Made by a program: the position numbers and the translations under genes. Below are positions 1 through 6,762 of a stretch of DNA of 34,405 nt, one piece after another. Position 1 is the first letter of the stretch. Each line of letters starts with the position of its first letter. Source of the stretch: Streptomyces rhizosphaerihabitans (lineage in GTDB: Bacteria; Actinomycetota; Actinomycetes; Streptomycetales; Streptomycetaceae); assembly GCF_025399795.1 (NCBI RefSeq), contig NZ_JAODTZ010000073.1:1-34405 (forward strand), given 5' to 3'. The notes beneath the pieces are model-generated. The model did not search any database and was not told where the DNA came from. It was given only the letters and a program-made list of their open reading frames with translations.

Positions 1-1
1 C

Positions 2-1732
2 GCCCCCGAAGCGCTCGCGGCACAGGTCGTCGCCGTCCTGGGCGAGGGCGCCGACGACCAACTGCGCGAGGACCCCTGGCAGTTGCTGCGGGTCCCCGGA
101 GTGCGGCCCGAGCAGGCCGACGGGTTCGCCCGGGTGCTGCTCGGCGCGGAGTGCGGCCCGGACGACGAGCGTCGTGGCATGGCGCTGACCGTGTGGCTGC
201 TGGAGCAGGCGGCCGTCGCCGGACACACCGCGCTGGATGCCCCGGCCCTCACCGCCGCCCTCTCCCAGCGCTCGGTCCCGGACCCGGACGCGGCCGTACA
301 GAGCGCTCTCGCGGAGGGCGAGGCCCTGGTCTTCCAGGACGCGCTGGACACGGCTCCCCAGGCCCCGGCTCCCCAGGACGACGAGGAGGAGCCCCAGGAA
401 CGCCCGGTGCGGATCCTGATCGGCCTGGAGCGGTACGCGCTGGCCGAGGAGAGCCTCGCCGACGGACTCGCCCGGGTGATGAACTCGGTACCGAAGGAGG
501 ACGGTTCGGCCGCCGACTGGGAGCGGGCCGCTGCCGCGGCCCCCCGCTCCGCCGGGGAGCTGATCCGCGCGGTCGCCGCTCACGGCCTGGTGCTGCACAC
601 CGGCGGCGACGCCTCCCGGGCCGAGGCGGCGGCGCTGCTGCACGCGGCGCGTGCGCTCGGCCTGCGCGGCTGGGCCGCCACGCACACCTCGGGTGGCCGC
701 GACGACTTCGCGGCCGGACCGGCCCGGCAGGAGTCCGCGGACGGCTCCGCGGACAGTCCCGGGGACGGCACGGCGACCGGCGTCGCCACTGTCGCCGGGC
801 TCCTCTCCGGCACCGAGGGACCGGGCCGGGACACGGACGGGGCTCTGGACCTGGACGTCCTGGTCGTCCTCGACGCCCCGCAGCTCGACGTCGAGACGGC
901 GGCGATGATCGCCGAGTCGCTGCCGGACGGGGCGCGCCTCGTGCTGAGCGGTGATCCGGGGATGCTCTGGTCGGCGGGCCCCGGCCGGGTCTTCGCGGAC
1001 CTGCTCGCCGCCCGCGCCTGCCCGCAGGTGGCCTCGCGGACCCCTGACCCCGGGCCCATCGGCGAGCTGGTCTCCGGGGTCGGCATCGGCGAGCTCAACC
1101 AGGTCGAGGCACCCGGCAAGGAGGTCGTGATCGTCCCGGTGCGCGACGCCGGCGAGGCGGTGCACCGGACGGTTCAGCTGGTCGCGGACTCGGTGCCCCG
1201 CGCGATCGGCATCCCGGCCGAGCAGACGCAGGTGATCACCCCGGGGCACGGCGGCGCCGTCGGCACCCGCGCGCTGAACACCGCGCTCAAGGAGCGGCTG
1301 AACCCCGGTCCGGGCCGTTTCGGCGGCTTCGACCCCGGCGACCGGATCGTCTACTCCCCCGCGCCGGGTCGTACGCTGCCGGGCCAGGTGGTGAAGGCCG
1401 ACGCCGAGGGGCTGCACCTGGAGTGCTCGGGCGCCTCCGTCGTCGTACCGAAGGAGCGGGTGGAGCAGGCTGTGCGGCACGGCTGGGCGCTCACCGCGCA
1501 CCAGGCGGTGGGCCTGCGCTGGCCCGCAGCGGTGGTGGTGCTTCCCGGCGACGCCGCGGCGGCCCTGACCCGGCCGTGGGTCTACACGGCCTTCGGGCGG
1601 GCCGAGCGGCACCTCTCCGTCGTGCACGGCGTGGAGCAGGCGCTGCCGCACGCGGTGGCGGAGGTTCCGCAGAAGCCGCGCACCACGCGCCTGCAGGCTC
1701 TGCTGAAGGCGCAGACGCCGACTGCGGGCTGA
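2..1732 (+). CDS. RecD-like helix-hairpin-helix protein, degenerate ATPase (5' partial)
   Basis: The reading frame is open from base 2, so the true start lies before the window. A short helix-hairpin-helix-like start (VPGVRPEQADGF) is followed by a region that aligns by eye with RecD/RecD2 helicases. The Walker A position (about 592-630) reads HTGGDASRAEA instead of GGPGTGKT, so the lysine is missing. The Walker B position (about 850-890) reads VVLDAPQLD where RecD has DEASMVD, so the glutamate is missing. The rest of the fold is kept: SGDPGMLWSAGPGRVFADLL near 950-1010, and a motif VI-like block near 1490-1620 (TAHQAVGLRWP, then YTAFGRAER). It is probably a DNA-binding relative of RecD that no longer hydrolyses ATP. 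A perfect hairpin follows the stop. The family is fairly clear; the cellular role is unknown. Confidence 0.75.
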   Translation, partial: APEALAAQVVAVLGEGADDQLREDPWQLLRVPGVRPEQADGFARVLLGAECGPDDERRGMALTVWLLEQAAVAGHTALDAPALTAALSQRSVPDPDAAVQSALAEGEALVFQDALDTAPQAPAPQDDEEEPQERPVRILIGLERYALAEESLADGLARVMNSVPKEDGSAADWERAAAAAPRSAGELIRAVAAHGLVLHTGGDASRAEAAALLHAARALGLRGWAATHTSGGRDDFAAGPARQESADGSADSPGDGTATGVATVAGLLSGTEGPGRDTDGALDLDVLVVLDAPQLDVETAAMIAESLPDGARLVLSGDPGMLWSAGPGRVFADLLAARACPQVASRTPDPGPIGELVSGVGIGELNQVEAPGKEVVIVPVRDAGEAVHRTVQLVADSVPRAIGIPAEQTQVITPGHGGAVGTRALNTALKERLNPGPGRFGGFDPGDRIVYSPAPGRTLPGQVVKADAEGLHLECSGASVVVPKERVEQAVRHGWALTAHQAVGLRWPAAVVVLPGDAAAALTRPWVYTAFGRAERHLSVVHGVEQALPHAVAEVPQKPRTTRLQALLKAQTPTAG

Positions 1733-1851
1733 CCGGTGCGGGTCTGTGCGGTCACCGGGCCCGTACCGCTACCGGGCCGTGCGACTGCCGGGCTGTGCGG
1801 TCGCACGGCTCACGCAGTCGCCGGACTGAGCGGTCGCCGTGCCGGAGCATG

Positions 1852-1888
1852 CGGGTGGCGGCCACCGTATTCCGGTGGCCGCCACCCG
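1852..1888. terminator. Bidirectional hairpin between convergent genes
   Basis: A perfect 16-bp stem (1852-1867 with 1873-1888) and a 5-nt loop TATTC lie between the RecD-like gene and the convergent minus-strand gene that ends at 1915. There is no T tract, as is usual in high-GC actinomycetes. Confidence 0.8.
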
Positions 1889-1914
1889 TGTACGTCCTCG
1901 GTGCCGAGCCGGCC

Positions 1915-2610
1915 TCAGCGATCCGCGTCCAGCGGGTCCAGGGGGTCGATCTCCCTGTCGGAACCGAGGTCGTCGTCCAGGTCGTCGTCCGACTCGTCGT
2001 CGAACACCGCGCTGACGTCGAAGCGGCAGACGACACGCTGCGGGTCGATCGACTCGAAGGGTGCCTCCAGCCATTCACCGGGCTCGGCCGGTTCGTCCGC
2101 GGCAGTCACCCAGAGTGTGGAGTCACCCTCCTCCAGCCCGAATTCCTTGTGCCGGGTGGCGATCTCGTCCGGCTCGAACTCTCCGAACAGGACCCCGAGC
2201 GCACCGTGAACGGTGCCGGCCGCCGCGTCGAAGCCCTCGGTGGCGGTGGCGCCGTCCTCCTCGACCGCCTCCACCCGCTGGGCCTGCGCCAGCAGTCGCT
2301 GCGGCTCCACCACCGCGTAGTCCCGGCGGATCACCACGCTCAGCGCGTTCGGCTCCTCTGGTCCGGTGTACGGAGGCAGCGTGTCGTCACTGCCGGGGAT
2401 CTCGAAGGGCGTGACCTCGTCATAGCGGTCGTAGAGGAGCTCGTCATACTCCTCGGCCGCCGCGGCGAGCTCGTTGAACGCCTCGTAGACGGCCGGGTCG
2501 TCATCGCCCGTCCTGCGCTCGACCGCGGCCAGGTGGCGGTCGAGTGCGGTCTTGACCGCCTCGGCGGCGGCACGTACCTCGGCAGCGGTGGGCTGCACAG
2601 CATCAGACAT
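1915..2610 (-). CDS. Acidic conserved hypothetical protein (231 aa)
   Basis: I do not recognise a named family. The protein begins MSDAVQPTAAEVRAAAEAVK, has a helical N-terminal third, a central alpha/beta region and a very acidic tail (DDESDDDLDDDLGSDREID). No signal peptide or membrane segment is visible, so it is probably cytosolic. The start at 2610 is preferred because upstream in-frame codons run into the divergent gene. No Shine-Dalgarno sequence precedes the ATG; a TAGCGT -10-like hexamer ends 7 nt before it, which suggests a leaderless transcript. It converges on the RecD-like gene and is divergent from the DUF5703 gene. Confidence 0.75.
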   Translation of the reverse strand: MSDAVQPTAAEVRAAAEAVKTALDRHLAAVERRTGDDDPAVYEAFNELAAAAEEYDELLYDRYDEVTPFEIPGSDDTLPPYTGPEEPNALSVVIRRDYAVVEPQRLLAQAQRVEAVEEDGATATEGFDAAAGTVHGALGVLFGEFEPDEIATRHKEFGLEEGDSTLWVTAADEPAEPGEWLEAPFESIDPQRVVCRFDVSAVFDDESDDDLDDDLGSDREIDPLDPLDADR

Positions 2611-2657
2611 AGAGCAGACGCTATCCGTACAGGGCCTCTGCCCGCACAATAGATGCG
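2611..2657. promoter_or_regulatory. Divergent promoter, probably leaderless on both sides
   Basis: Only 47 bp separate the start codons at 2610 (minus) and 2658 (plus). Neither start has a purine-rich ribosome binding site. Reading minus, TAGCGT sits 7 nt before the ATG. Reading plus, CACAAT (2645-2650) sits 7 nt before the ATG. Both spacings fit -10 boxes of leaderless transcripts. No good -35 box is evident. Confidence 0.4.
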
Positions 2658-2846
2658 ATGCCGGAATACGAATTTGTCGACGTGTACGTACCTCGCGGGG
2701 TCTCCCGCAAGGAGACGACACGTCTGCTGACGGACCATGCAGAGTACGGACACTGGGAGTTGGACCGCCTGAGCCTGCTCCGCGACGGCAGCCGCAGAGT
2801 GCGGTTGCGCCGACGGATCATTCGCCAGGTACGCGCCACGTGGTGA
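2658..2846 (+). CDS. DUF5703 family small protein (62 aa)
   Basis: A short basic protein beginning MPEYEFVDVYVPRGVSRKE and ending RRRIIRQVRATW. This is the size and pattern of the small DUF5703 family that is widely conserved in Streptomyces. The N-terminal half looks like a beta strand plus helix (KETTRLLTDHAEYGHWEL); the C-terminal third is rich in arginine, so nucleic acid binding is possible but unproven. No signal peptide or membrane segment is seen. It is monocistronic and followed within 20 bp by a strong hairpin. Function is unknown. Confidence 0.75.
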   Translation: MPEYEFVDVYVPRGVSRKETTRLLTDHAEYGHWELDRLSLLRDGSRRVRLRRRIIRQVRATW

Positions 2847-2862
2847 CGGAAGACCGCTGAAC

Positions 2863-2894
2863 CGGTGCGGGCCCGCCATCGCGGGCCCGCACCG
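2863..2894 (+). terminator. Perfect 14-bp stem terminator after DUF5703 gene
   Basis: A GC-rich stem (2863-2876 with 2881-2894) closes on a CATC loop, 16 bp after the stop codon at 2846. There is no U tract. Confidence 0.8.
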
Positions 2895-2995
2895 TCGCTC
2901 ACGTCACCGGAAAGGCCGTGGCGCCTCGGTCGCACAACCGTGCCGCGCAGTGATCACTCCTGCGCCGCGCCGTACCGGGTCACGCCTGCGCCTTC

Positions 2996-3092
2996 ACTCC
3001 CTGGCGTGATCACCGCATTCACTCCTCGGTGTGATCACCGCATTCACTCCTCGGTGTGATCACCGCATTCACTCCTCGGTGTGATCACCGCA
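2996..3092. repeat. 25-bp tandem repeat, three copies plus partial copies
   Basis: Three exact 25-bp units start at 3006, 3031 and 3056. A fourth begins at 3081 and breaks off after 12 bases; a degenerate half unit precedes the first. Each unit starts with the 8-bp palindrome GTGATCAC followed by CGCATTCACTCC. A related TGATCA site lies at 2951. The array ends 12 bp from the stop codon of the long chaplin gene and fills the convergent intergenic region. Confidence 0.95.
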
Positions 3093-3103
3093 CCATGACT
3101 GCG

Positions 3104-4069
3104 CTACGCCGCCGAGCGCGCCCGGCGGTAGAGCACGGCGCCGGCCAGCAGCGCGGCGGCTCCCGCCGGTACGACCGCGCCGAGCGGAAGCTCACTGCCC
3201 GTATGGGCGAGCTGGGCCGCGCCGTCCGGGGCGCCCTGCGCGACGGAAGCCGACCCCACGTGCCCGACCTGCGAGGCCCCACCGCGGTGCTTGCCGCCGC
3301 CCGAGGGAGACGTGCCCGGCTGACCCTGGGTGCCCGGGTGGCCCGGCCGACCGGGGGTTCCGGGCTGACCCGGGTGCCCGGGGGTTCCGGGGTGCCCCGG
3401 CTCACCGGGCATTCCAGGATGCCCGGGGTGGCCCGGCTGACCGGGATGGCCGGGGTGCCCGGGATGACCCGGGTGCTCGGAGTGACCCGGCTGACATGGC
3501 TGGTCGGGGTGGCCCGGTTGACCCGGGTGCCGCGGCTTTCCGGGTGGGGGTGTCTGGTGGCCGCCGGGCCGGGGCGTGGAGTGGTGACCGGTGGACGCTC
3601 CGTTCGCGCAGCTGTCGCCCGCCGCCGCGTTGCCGACCCCCACGACGTTCACGCTGTTGCCGCAGGCATTGACCGGGACGTCGACCGGCACCTGTACGTG
3701 GTTGCCGGAGCCCACCCCCGGCGAGCGGCCGGTGTGGCCGTCGGCCGATGAACCGCCGCCCGAGCGGGTCCCCCGGCCGGCGTGGCCGCCGTAGCCGCCG
3801 TGACCGTCGGGCGTACCGCCTCGGCCGCCGTGGTTGACGCAGGTGTTGCCCATCGCCGGGTTGAGCAACCCGACGACGCTCACGGTGTTTCCGCAGACGT
3901 TGACCGGCACGTGCACCGGCGCCTGCACCGTGTTGCCCGACAGCACGCCGGGAGAGCCCGACGCGGAGCCGATCGCGCCCGAGTCGGCGTGCGCGGAGAC
4001 GCCGGTGACCGCGAGCACACCACTGGCCGCCGCCACGGTCATCAGGCCTTTGCGGGTGACCTGTCGCAT
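3104..4069 (-). CDS. chpC: Long chaplin, two chaplin domains, collagen-like linker, sortase signal
   Basis: A 321-residue secreted cell-wall protein of the aerial-hyphae coat. Residues 1-29 are a signal peptide ending AHA. Two chaplin domains follow at about 40-80 and 117-156, each with the paired cysteines (C59/C77 and C136/C154) and the VPVNxCGN signature. Residues about 165-253 are a Gly-X-Y run rich in GHP and GQP with one extra cysteine (C192). LAHTG at 287-291, a hydrophobic stretch and RRARSAA form a class E sortase signal. The start at 4069 is chosen because the signal peptide begins there. By comparison with S. coelicolor, a long chaplin beside chpH is chpC. Long chaplins are thought to tether short amyloid-forming chaplins to the wall. 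Confidence 0.93.
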   Translation of the reverse strand: MRQVTRKGLMTVAAASGVLAVTGVSAHADSGAIGSASGSPGVLSGNTVQAPVHVPVNVCGNTVSVVGLLNPAMGNTCVNHGGRGGTPDGHGGYGGHAGRGTRSGGGSSADGHTGRSPGVGSGNHVQVPVDVPVNACGNSVNVVGVGNAAAGDSCANGASTGHHSTPRPGGHQTPPPGKPRHPGQPGHPDQPCQPGHSEHPGHPGHPGHPGQPGHPGHPGMPGEPGHPGTPGHPGQPGTPGRPGHPGTQGQPGTSPSGGGKHRGGASQVGHVGSASVAQGAPDGAAQLAHTGSELPLGAVVPAGAAALLAGAVLYRRARSAA

Positions 4070-4085
4070 AGCTGAATCCCTGCCT

Positions 4086-4131
4086 TCAGTCCTTGGGACG
4101 TGGACCATCAGTCCTTGGGACGTGGACCATC
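4086..4131. repeat. 22-bp direct duplication upstream of the long chaplin start
   Basis: A 22-bp unit (plus-strand core CCTTGGGACGTGGACCAT) occurs twice in direct tandem, spanning 46 bp with no mismatch. It begins 16 bp before the long chaplin ATG, so it lies in the leader or promoter. A third, shorter TGGGACGTG occurs at 4151. Confidence 0.95.
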
Positions 4132-4138
4132 CGGAACA

Positions 4139-4165
4139 CGCGCACACTCATGGGACGTGTGCGCG
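4139..4165. promoter_or_regulatory. 9-bp inverted repeat upstream of the long chaplin gene
   Basis: CGCGCACAC (4139-4147) and GTGTGCGCG (4157-4165) form a perfect inverted repeat with 9-nt spacing. It sits about 70 bp before the long chaplin start, between the chpH hairpin and the 22-bp duplication. It could be an operator or a leader hairpin; which one cannot be decided from sequence. Confidence 0.5.
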
Positions 4166-4173
4166 GAATGCCG

Positions 4174-4212
4174 GTCGGCCCCGGAGCGCATGGCGCGCAC
4201 TCCGGGGCCGAC
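4174..4212 (-). terminator. Hairpin downstream of chpH
   Basis: A perfect 13-bp GC-rich stem (4174-4186 with 4200-4212) lies about 70 bp after the chpH stop on the minus strand and before the long chaplin leader. This suggests the two chaplins are transcribed separately. A weaker imperfect hairpin (CCCATGGGG/CCCCTCATGGG) lies nearer the chpH stop at about 4250-4271. Confidence 0.7.
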
Positions 4213-4284
4213 GAGCTCAGACCTTCACGAAGTGACCCTCATGAGGTGGCCCATGGGGTGCCCCTCATGGGATGAGGCACAACG

Positions 4285-4518
4285 TCAGTGGTTGACGCAG
4301 GTGTTGCCGAAGGCGGGGTTCAGCAGCCCGATCACGGAGATCGTGTTGCCGCAAACGTTCACCGGGACGTGAACAGGCACCTGAATGACATTGCCGGAGA
4401 CGACGCCCGGGGACTGCACAGCGGCACCCTGGGCGCCCGAGTCGGCGACGGCCAGGCCCGCACCCGCGAGAACCAGACCACCAGTGGCAGCCGCGGCGGC
4501 GACGATCTTCTTGATCAT
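4285..4518 (-). CDS. chpH: Short chaplin ChpH
   Basis: A 77-residue secreted protein: signal peptide (MIKKIVAAAAATGG to AVA, about residues 1-25), then one chaplin domain (about 36-77) with cysteines 56 and 74, the VPVHVPVNVCGNT motif and the C-terminal CVNH. Length and ending match short chaplins of the ChpE-H type, which assemble into amyloid fibres that lower surface tension and coat aerial hyphae and spores. A strong ribosome site AAGGAGG lies 5 nt before the ATG at 4518. The leader carries an 8-bp hairpin directly upstream of it. Its neighbour downstream is the long chaplin that may anchor it. Confidence 0.95.
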   Translation of the reverse strand: MIKKIVAAAAATGGLVLAGAGLAVADSGAQGAAVQSPGVVSGNVIQVPVHVPVNVCGNTISVIGLLNPAFGNTCVNH

Positions 4519-4538
4519 TATTCCTCCTTGTAGGCAAA

Positions 4539-4562
4539 TGCGATCCCAAGCAGCGGATCGCA
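4539..4562 (-). promoter_or_regulatory. 8-bp leader hairpin upstream of chpH ribosome site
   Basis: TGCGATCC (4539-4546) and GGATCGCA (4555-4562) form a perfect stem with an 8-nt loop. On the minus strand it ends about 10 nt before the AAGGAGG site of chpH, so it would be in the 5' leader if transcription starts upstream of 4562. Confidence 0.5.
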
Positions 4563-4647
4563 ACACCTGTAACGAGGAGGGAGTAGTAGGGCTATGGGCT
4601 TATGGTCACATTCACCCGTCCCGGGCGGCCTCCGCACGTGAGGACGA

Positions 4648-4767
4648 ATGTCGGCGTCAACACCCCGCAACCCGTCGGCGGCAGGTCAGGACAATCCGTC
4701 GGCGGTGCGTCGCGATACCCCGTCGGCGGTGCGCCGGGACATCCCCTCGACGGCGCCTCACGACGCG
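4648..4767. repeat. 24-bp-period degenerate tandem repeat between chpH and M20 gene
   Basis: CCGTCGGCGG recurs at 4672, 4696 and 4720, exactly 24 bp apart. Weaker copies start at 4648 and 4744; the last one covers the stop codon (4758-4760) and final codons of the M20 peptidase gene. The rest of this 240-bp interval before the chpH leader shows no gene. Confidence 0.8.
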
Positions 4768-6083
4768 TCGATGAAACGGTCCAGTACGCGCACGCCGAAC
4801 TGCAGCGCGTCCACCGGGACCCGCTCGTCGACGCCGTGGAACATGCCCGCGAAGTCCAGCTCCGGAGGCAGCTTCAGCGGGGCGAAACCGAAGCAGCGGA
4901 TGCCGAGGTCGGCGAAGGACTTGGCGTCGGTGCCGGCCGAGAGCATGTACGGCACGGCACGCGCGATCGGGTCCTCGGCCACGAGCGCGGTCTGCATGGC
5001 GTCGACGAGGGCACCGTCGAAGCCGGTCTCCAGCGCCTTGTCCGCGTGCACGTCCTCGCGCTTCACCCGGGGACCGAGAATCCGGTCGAGGTCGGCGAGG
5101 AACTCCTCCTCGTAGCCCGGCAGATAACGGCCGTCGACATGTGCGGTGGCCTGCCCCGGAATGACGTTGACCTTGTAACCGGCGCCCAGCTGGGTCGGGT
5201 TGGCGGTGTTCTGCAGGGAGGCGCCGATGAGCTTGGCGATGCCGCCGAGCCTGGCGAGCGTCTCGTCCATGTTCTCCGGGTCGAGCTCGGTGCCGAGCGC
5301 GTCACCGAGCTCGTCGAGGAAGTGCCGCAGGGTCTTCGTCACGCGCACCGGGAACTTGTGCCGGCCGAGCCGCCCGACGGCCTCGGACAGCTCGGTGATC
5401 GCGTTGTCCTTGTGGATCATCGAACCGTGTCCGGCGGTGCCGTCAACGGTCAGCTTCATCCAGTGCATGCCCTTCTGCGCGGTCTCGACGAGGTACAGCC
5501 GCAGCTTCTCGTTGACCGTGAAGGAGAATCCGCCGACCTCGCCGATCGCCTCCGTGACACCCTCGAAGAGGTCCGGGTGCTTGTCGACCAGATGCCGGGC
5601 GCCGAACGTGCCGCCCGCCTCCTCGTCGGCGAGGAAGGCGAGGACGATGTCACGCGGAGGCTTGCGGCCGGTGCGCATCCGCTCCCGTACGACCGCCAGC
5701 GTCATGGCGTCCATGTCCTTCATGTCGACCGCGCCGCGGCCCCACACCATCCCGTCGGCGATCTCGCCGGAGAAGGGGTGATGGGTCCAGTCCACCGCGT
5801 TGGCCGGTACGACATCGGTGTGACCGTGGATGAGCAGCGCGGGCCGCGAGGGATCCTCGCCCTCGATGCGGGCCACCGTGGAGGCGCGCCCCTTGTGGGA
5901 CTCGAAGACGCGCGGCTCCAGTCCGACCTCGGCGAGCTTCTCGGCGACGTACTCCGCGGCCTTGCGCTCACCCGGGCCCGAGTGGTCCCCGTAGTTGCTG
6001 GTGTCGATCCGGATCAGCTCACGACAGAGGTCCACGACCTCGTCCTCGCCCGTGACGTTCCTGGTCGTGCCGCTCTCGCTCAC
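4758..6083 (-). CDS. M20 family metallopeptidase (dipeptidase/ArgE-like)
   Basis: A 441-residue cytosolic zinc hydrolase of the M20/M28-type fold. The metal-binding and catalytic blocks are visible: LLIHGHTDVVPAN (H88, D90), the bridging aspartate in GAVDMKDMD (D120), and the general-base pair EE (154-155) in LADEEAGGTFG. The dimerisation insert follows at about residues 195-310. Family members cleave dipeptides or N-acyl amino acids; the exact substrate cannot be read here. The GTG start at 6083 is supported by GGGAGGAAG a few bases upstream. It is monocistronic; its 3' end runs into a 24-bp repeat array upstream of chpH. Confidence 0.9.
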   Translation of the reverse strand: MSESGTTRNVTGEDEVVDLCRELIRIDTSNYGDHSGPGERKAAEYVAEKLAEVGLEPRVFESHKGRASTVARIEGEDPSRPALLIHGHTDVVPANAVDWTHHPFSGEIADGMVWGRGAVDMKDMDAMTLAVVRERMRTGRKPPRDIVLAFLADEEAGGTFGARHLVDKHPDLFEGVTEAIGEVGGFSFTVNEKLRLYLVETAQKGMHWMKLTVDGTAGHGSMIHKDNAITELSEAVGRLGRHKFPVRVTKTLRHFLDELGDALGTELDPENMDETLARLGGIAKLIGASLQNTANPTQLGAGYKVNVIPGQATAHVDGRYLPGYEEEFLADLDRILGPRVKREDVHADKALETGFDGALVDAMQTALVAEDPIARAVPYMLSAGTDAKSFADLGIRCFGFAPLKLPPELDFAGMFHGVDERVPVDALQFGVRVLDRFIDAS

Positions 6084-6222
6084 GCTGCTTCCTCCCGCTG
6101 TCGCCGCTGGTGGTCCCCCTCATCCTCTCTCCGACCCCCTCTCCTCCCCAAGGCAGGACCCGGCCCGTCACACGCCGTTCACGCGGCGGCGGGGGTGTGA
6201 TCGGGGGCCCTCGAAAGCCTGG

Positions 6223-6228
6223 TAATGT
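6223..6228 (+). promoter_or_regulatory. Putative -10 box of tRNA-Leu
   Basis: TAATGT lies 43 bp before the mature tRNA 5' end in otherwise GC-rich DNA. No clear -35 box is seen. The rest of the 6084-6270 gap is pyrimidine-rich M20 upstream sequence without a gene. Confidence 0.45.
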
Positions 6229-6270
6229 TTCCTCTGTCGCCGCGAGGGAAACCCGCGCGACAGACACCTT

Positions 6271-6358
6271 GTCCGGGTGGCGGAATGGCAGACGCGCTAG
6301 CTTGAGGTGCTAGTGCCCTTTATCGGGCGTGGGGGTTCAAGTCCCCCCTCGGACACCA
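6271..6358 (+). tRNA. tRNA-Leu (anticodon GAG)
   Basis: A class II tRNA with the 7-bp acceptor stem GTCCGGG/CTCGGAC (one G-T pair). The anticodon stem is CTAGC/GCTAG with loop TTGAGGT, anticodon GAG at 6304-6306, reading CUC and CUU. A long variable arm and a T arm GGGGG-TTCAAGT-CCCCC follow. The 3' CCA is encoded (6356-6358). A T-tract terminator follows at 6401. Confidence 0.97.
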
Positions 6359-6400
6359 GCTGGGACGTTCACGAGATCATCCCCCATGCGTTCACGCATT

Positions 6401-6431
6401 ACCGGTCGAGTCTATGACTCGACCGGTTTTT
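6401..6431 (+). terminator. Intrinsic terminator of tRNA-Leu
   Basis: A perfect 12-bp stem (6401-6412 with 6416-6427), a TAT loop, and five T residues at 6427-6431: a textbook Rho-independent terminator, 43 bp after the tRNA. The rest of 6432-6762 holds no gene that I can support. Confidence 0.93.
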
Positions 6432-6762
6432 CGTCGTTCCCGAGCACGGGCCGGACCGGGAGCCGCTTCGGCGACGCGGCCGCGGAGGGCTTCTGGGCCG
6501 TGCCCAAAAGTGACATCCCGGTCGGCTCCGGCGTGCCCGTGATGCCGGTGCCGTCCGCGACCTCGCCACGGCCCGGGTTCCTGCGAATCTCGGTTCGGTT
6601 CGCTTCGGGCCGGGTCGCTCCGAGGGCGGGCCGGGGGCGCGCCGTGTCCGTCGCCGGGTCCATGTGCGGACGGCTCCTCGCCTGCCGCGGTACCGGCCCG
6701 ACCGGACCAGCCCGGGCCCGCCCTGAGCCGCGCCCGTCGCGCAGGTCACTGATACTGGGAAA

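Noticed and set aside
1733..1851. Short GTGCGGTC-type repeats after the RecD-like gene
   Set aside because: Copies are short and irregularly spaced; no consistent period or arm pairing apart from the terminator.
2996..3092. CRISPR array
   Set aside because: The 25-bp units are directly contiguous with no unique spacers, and no cas genes are in the window.
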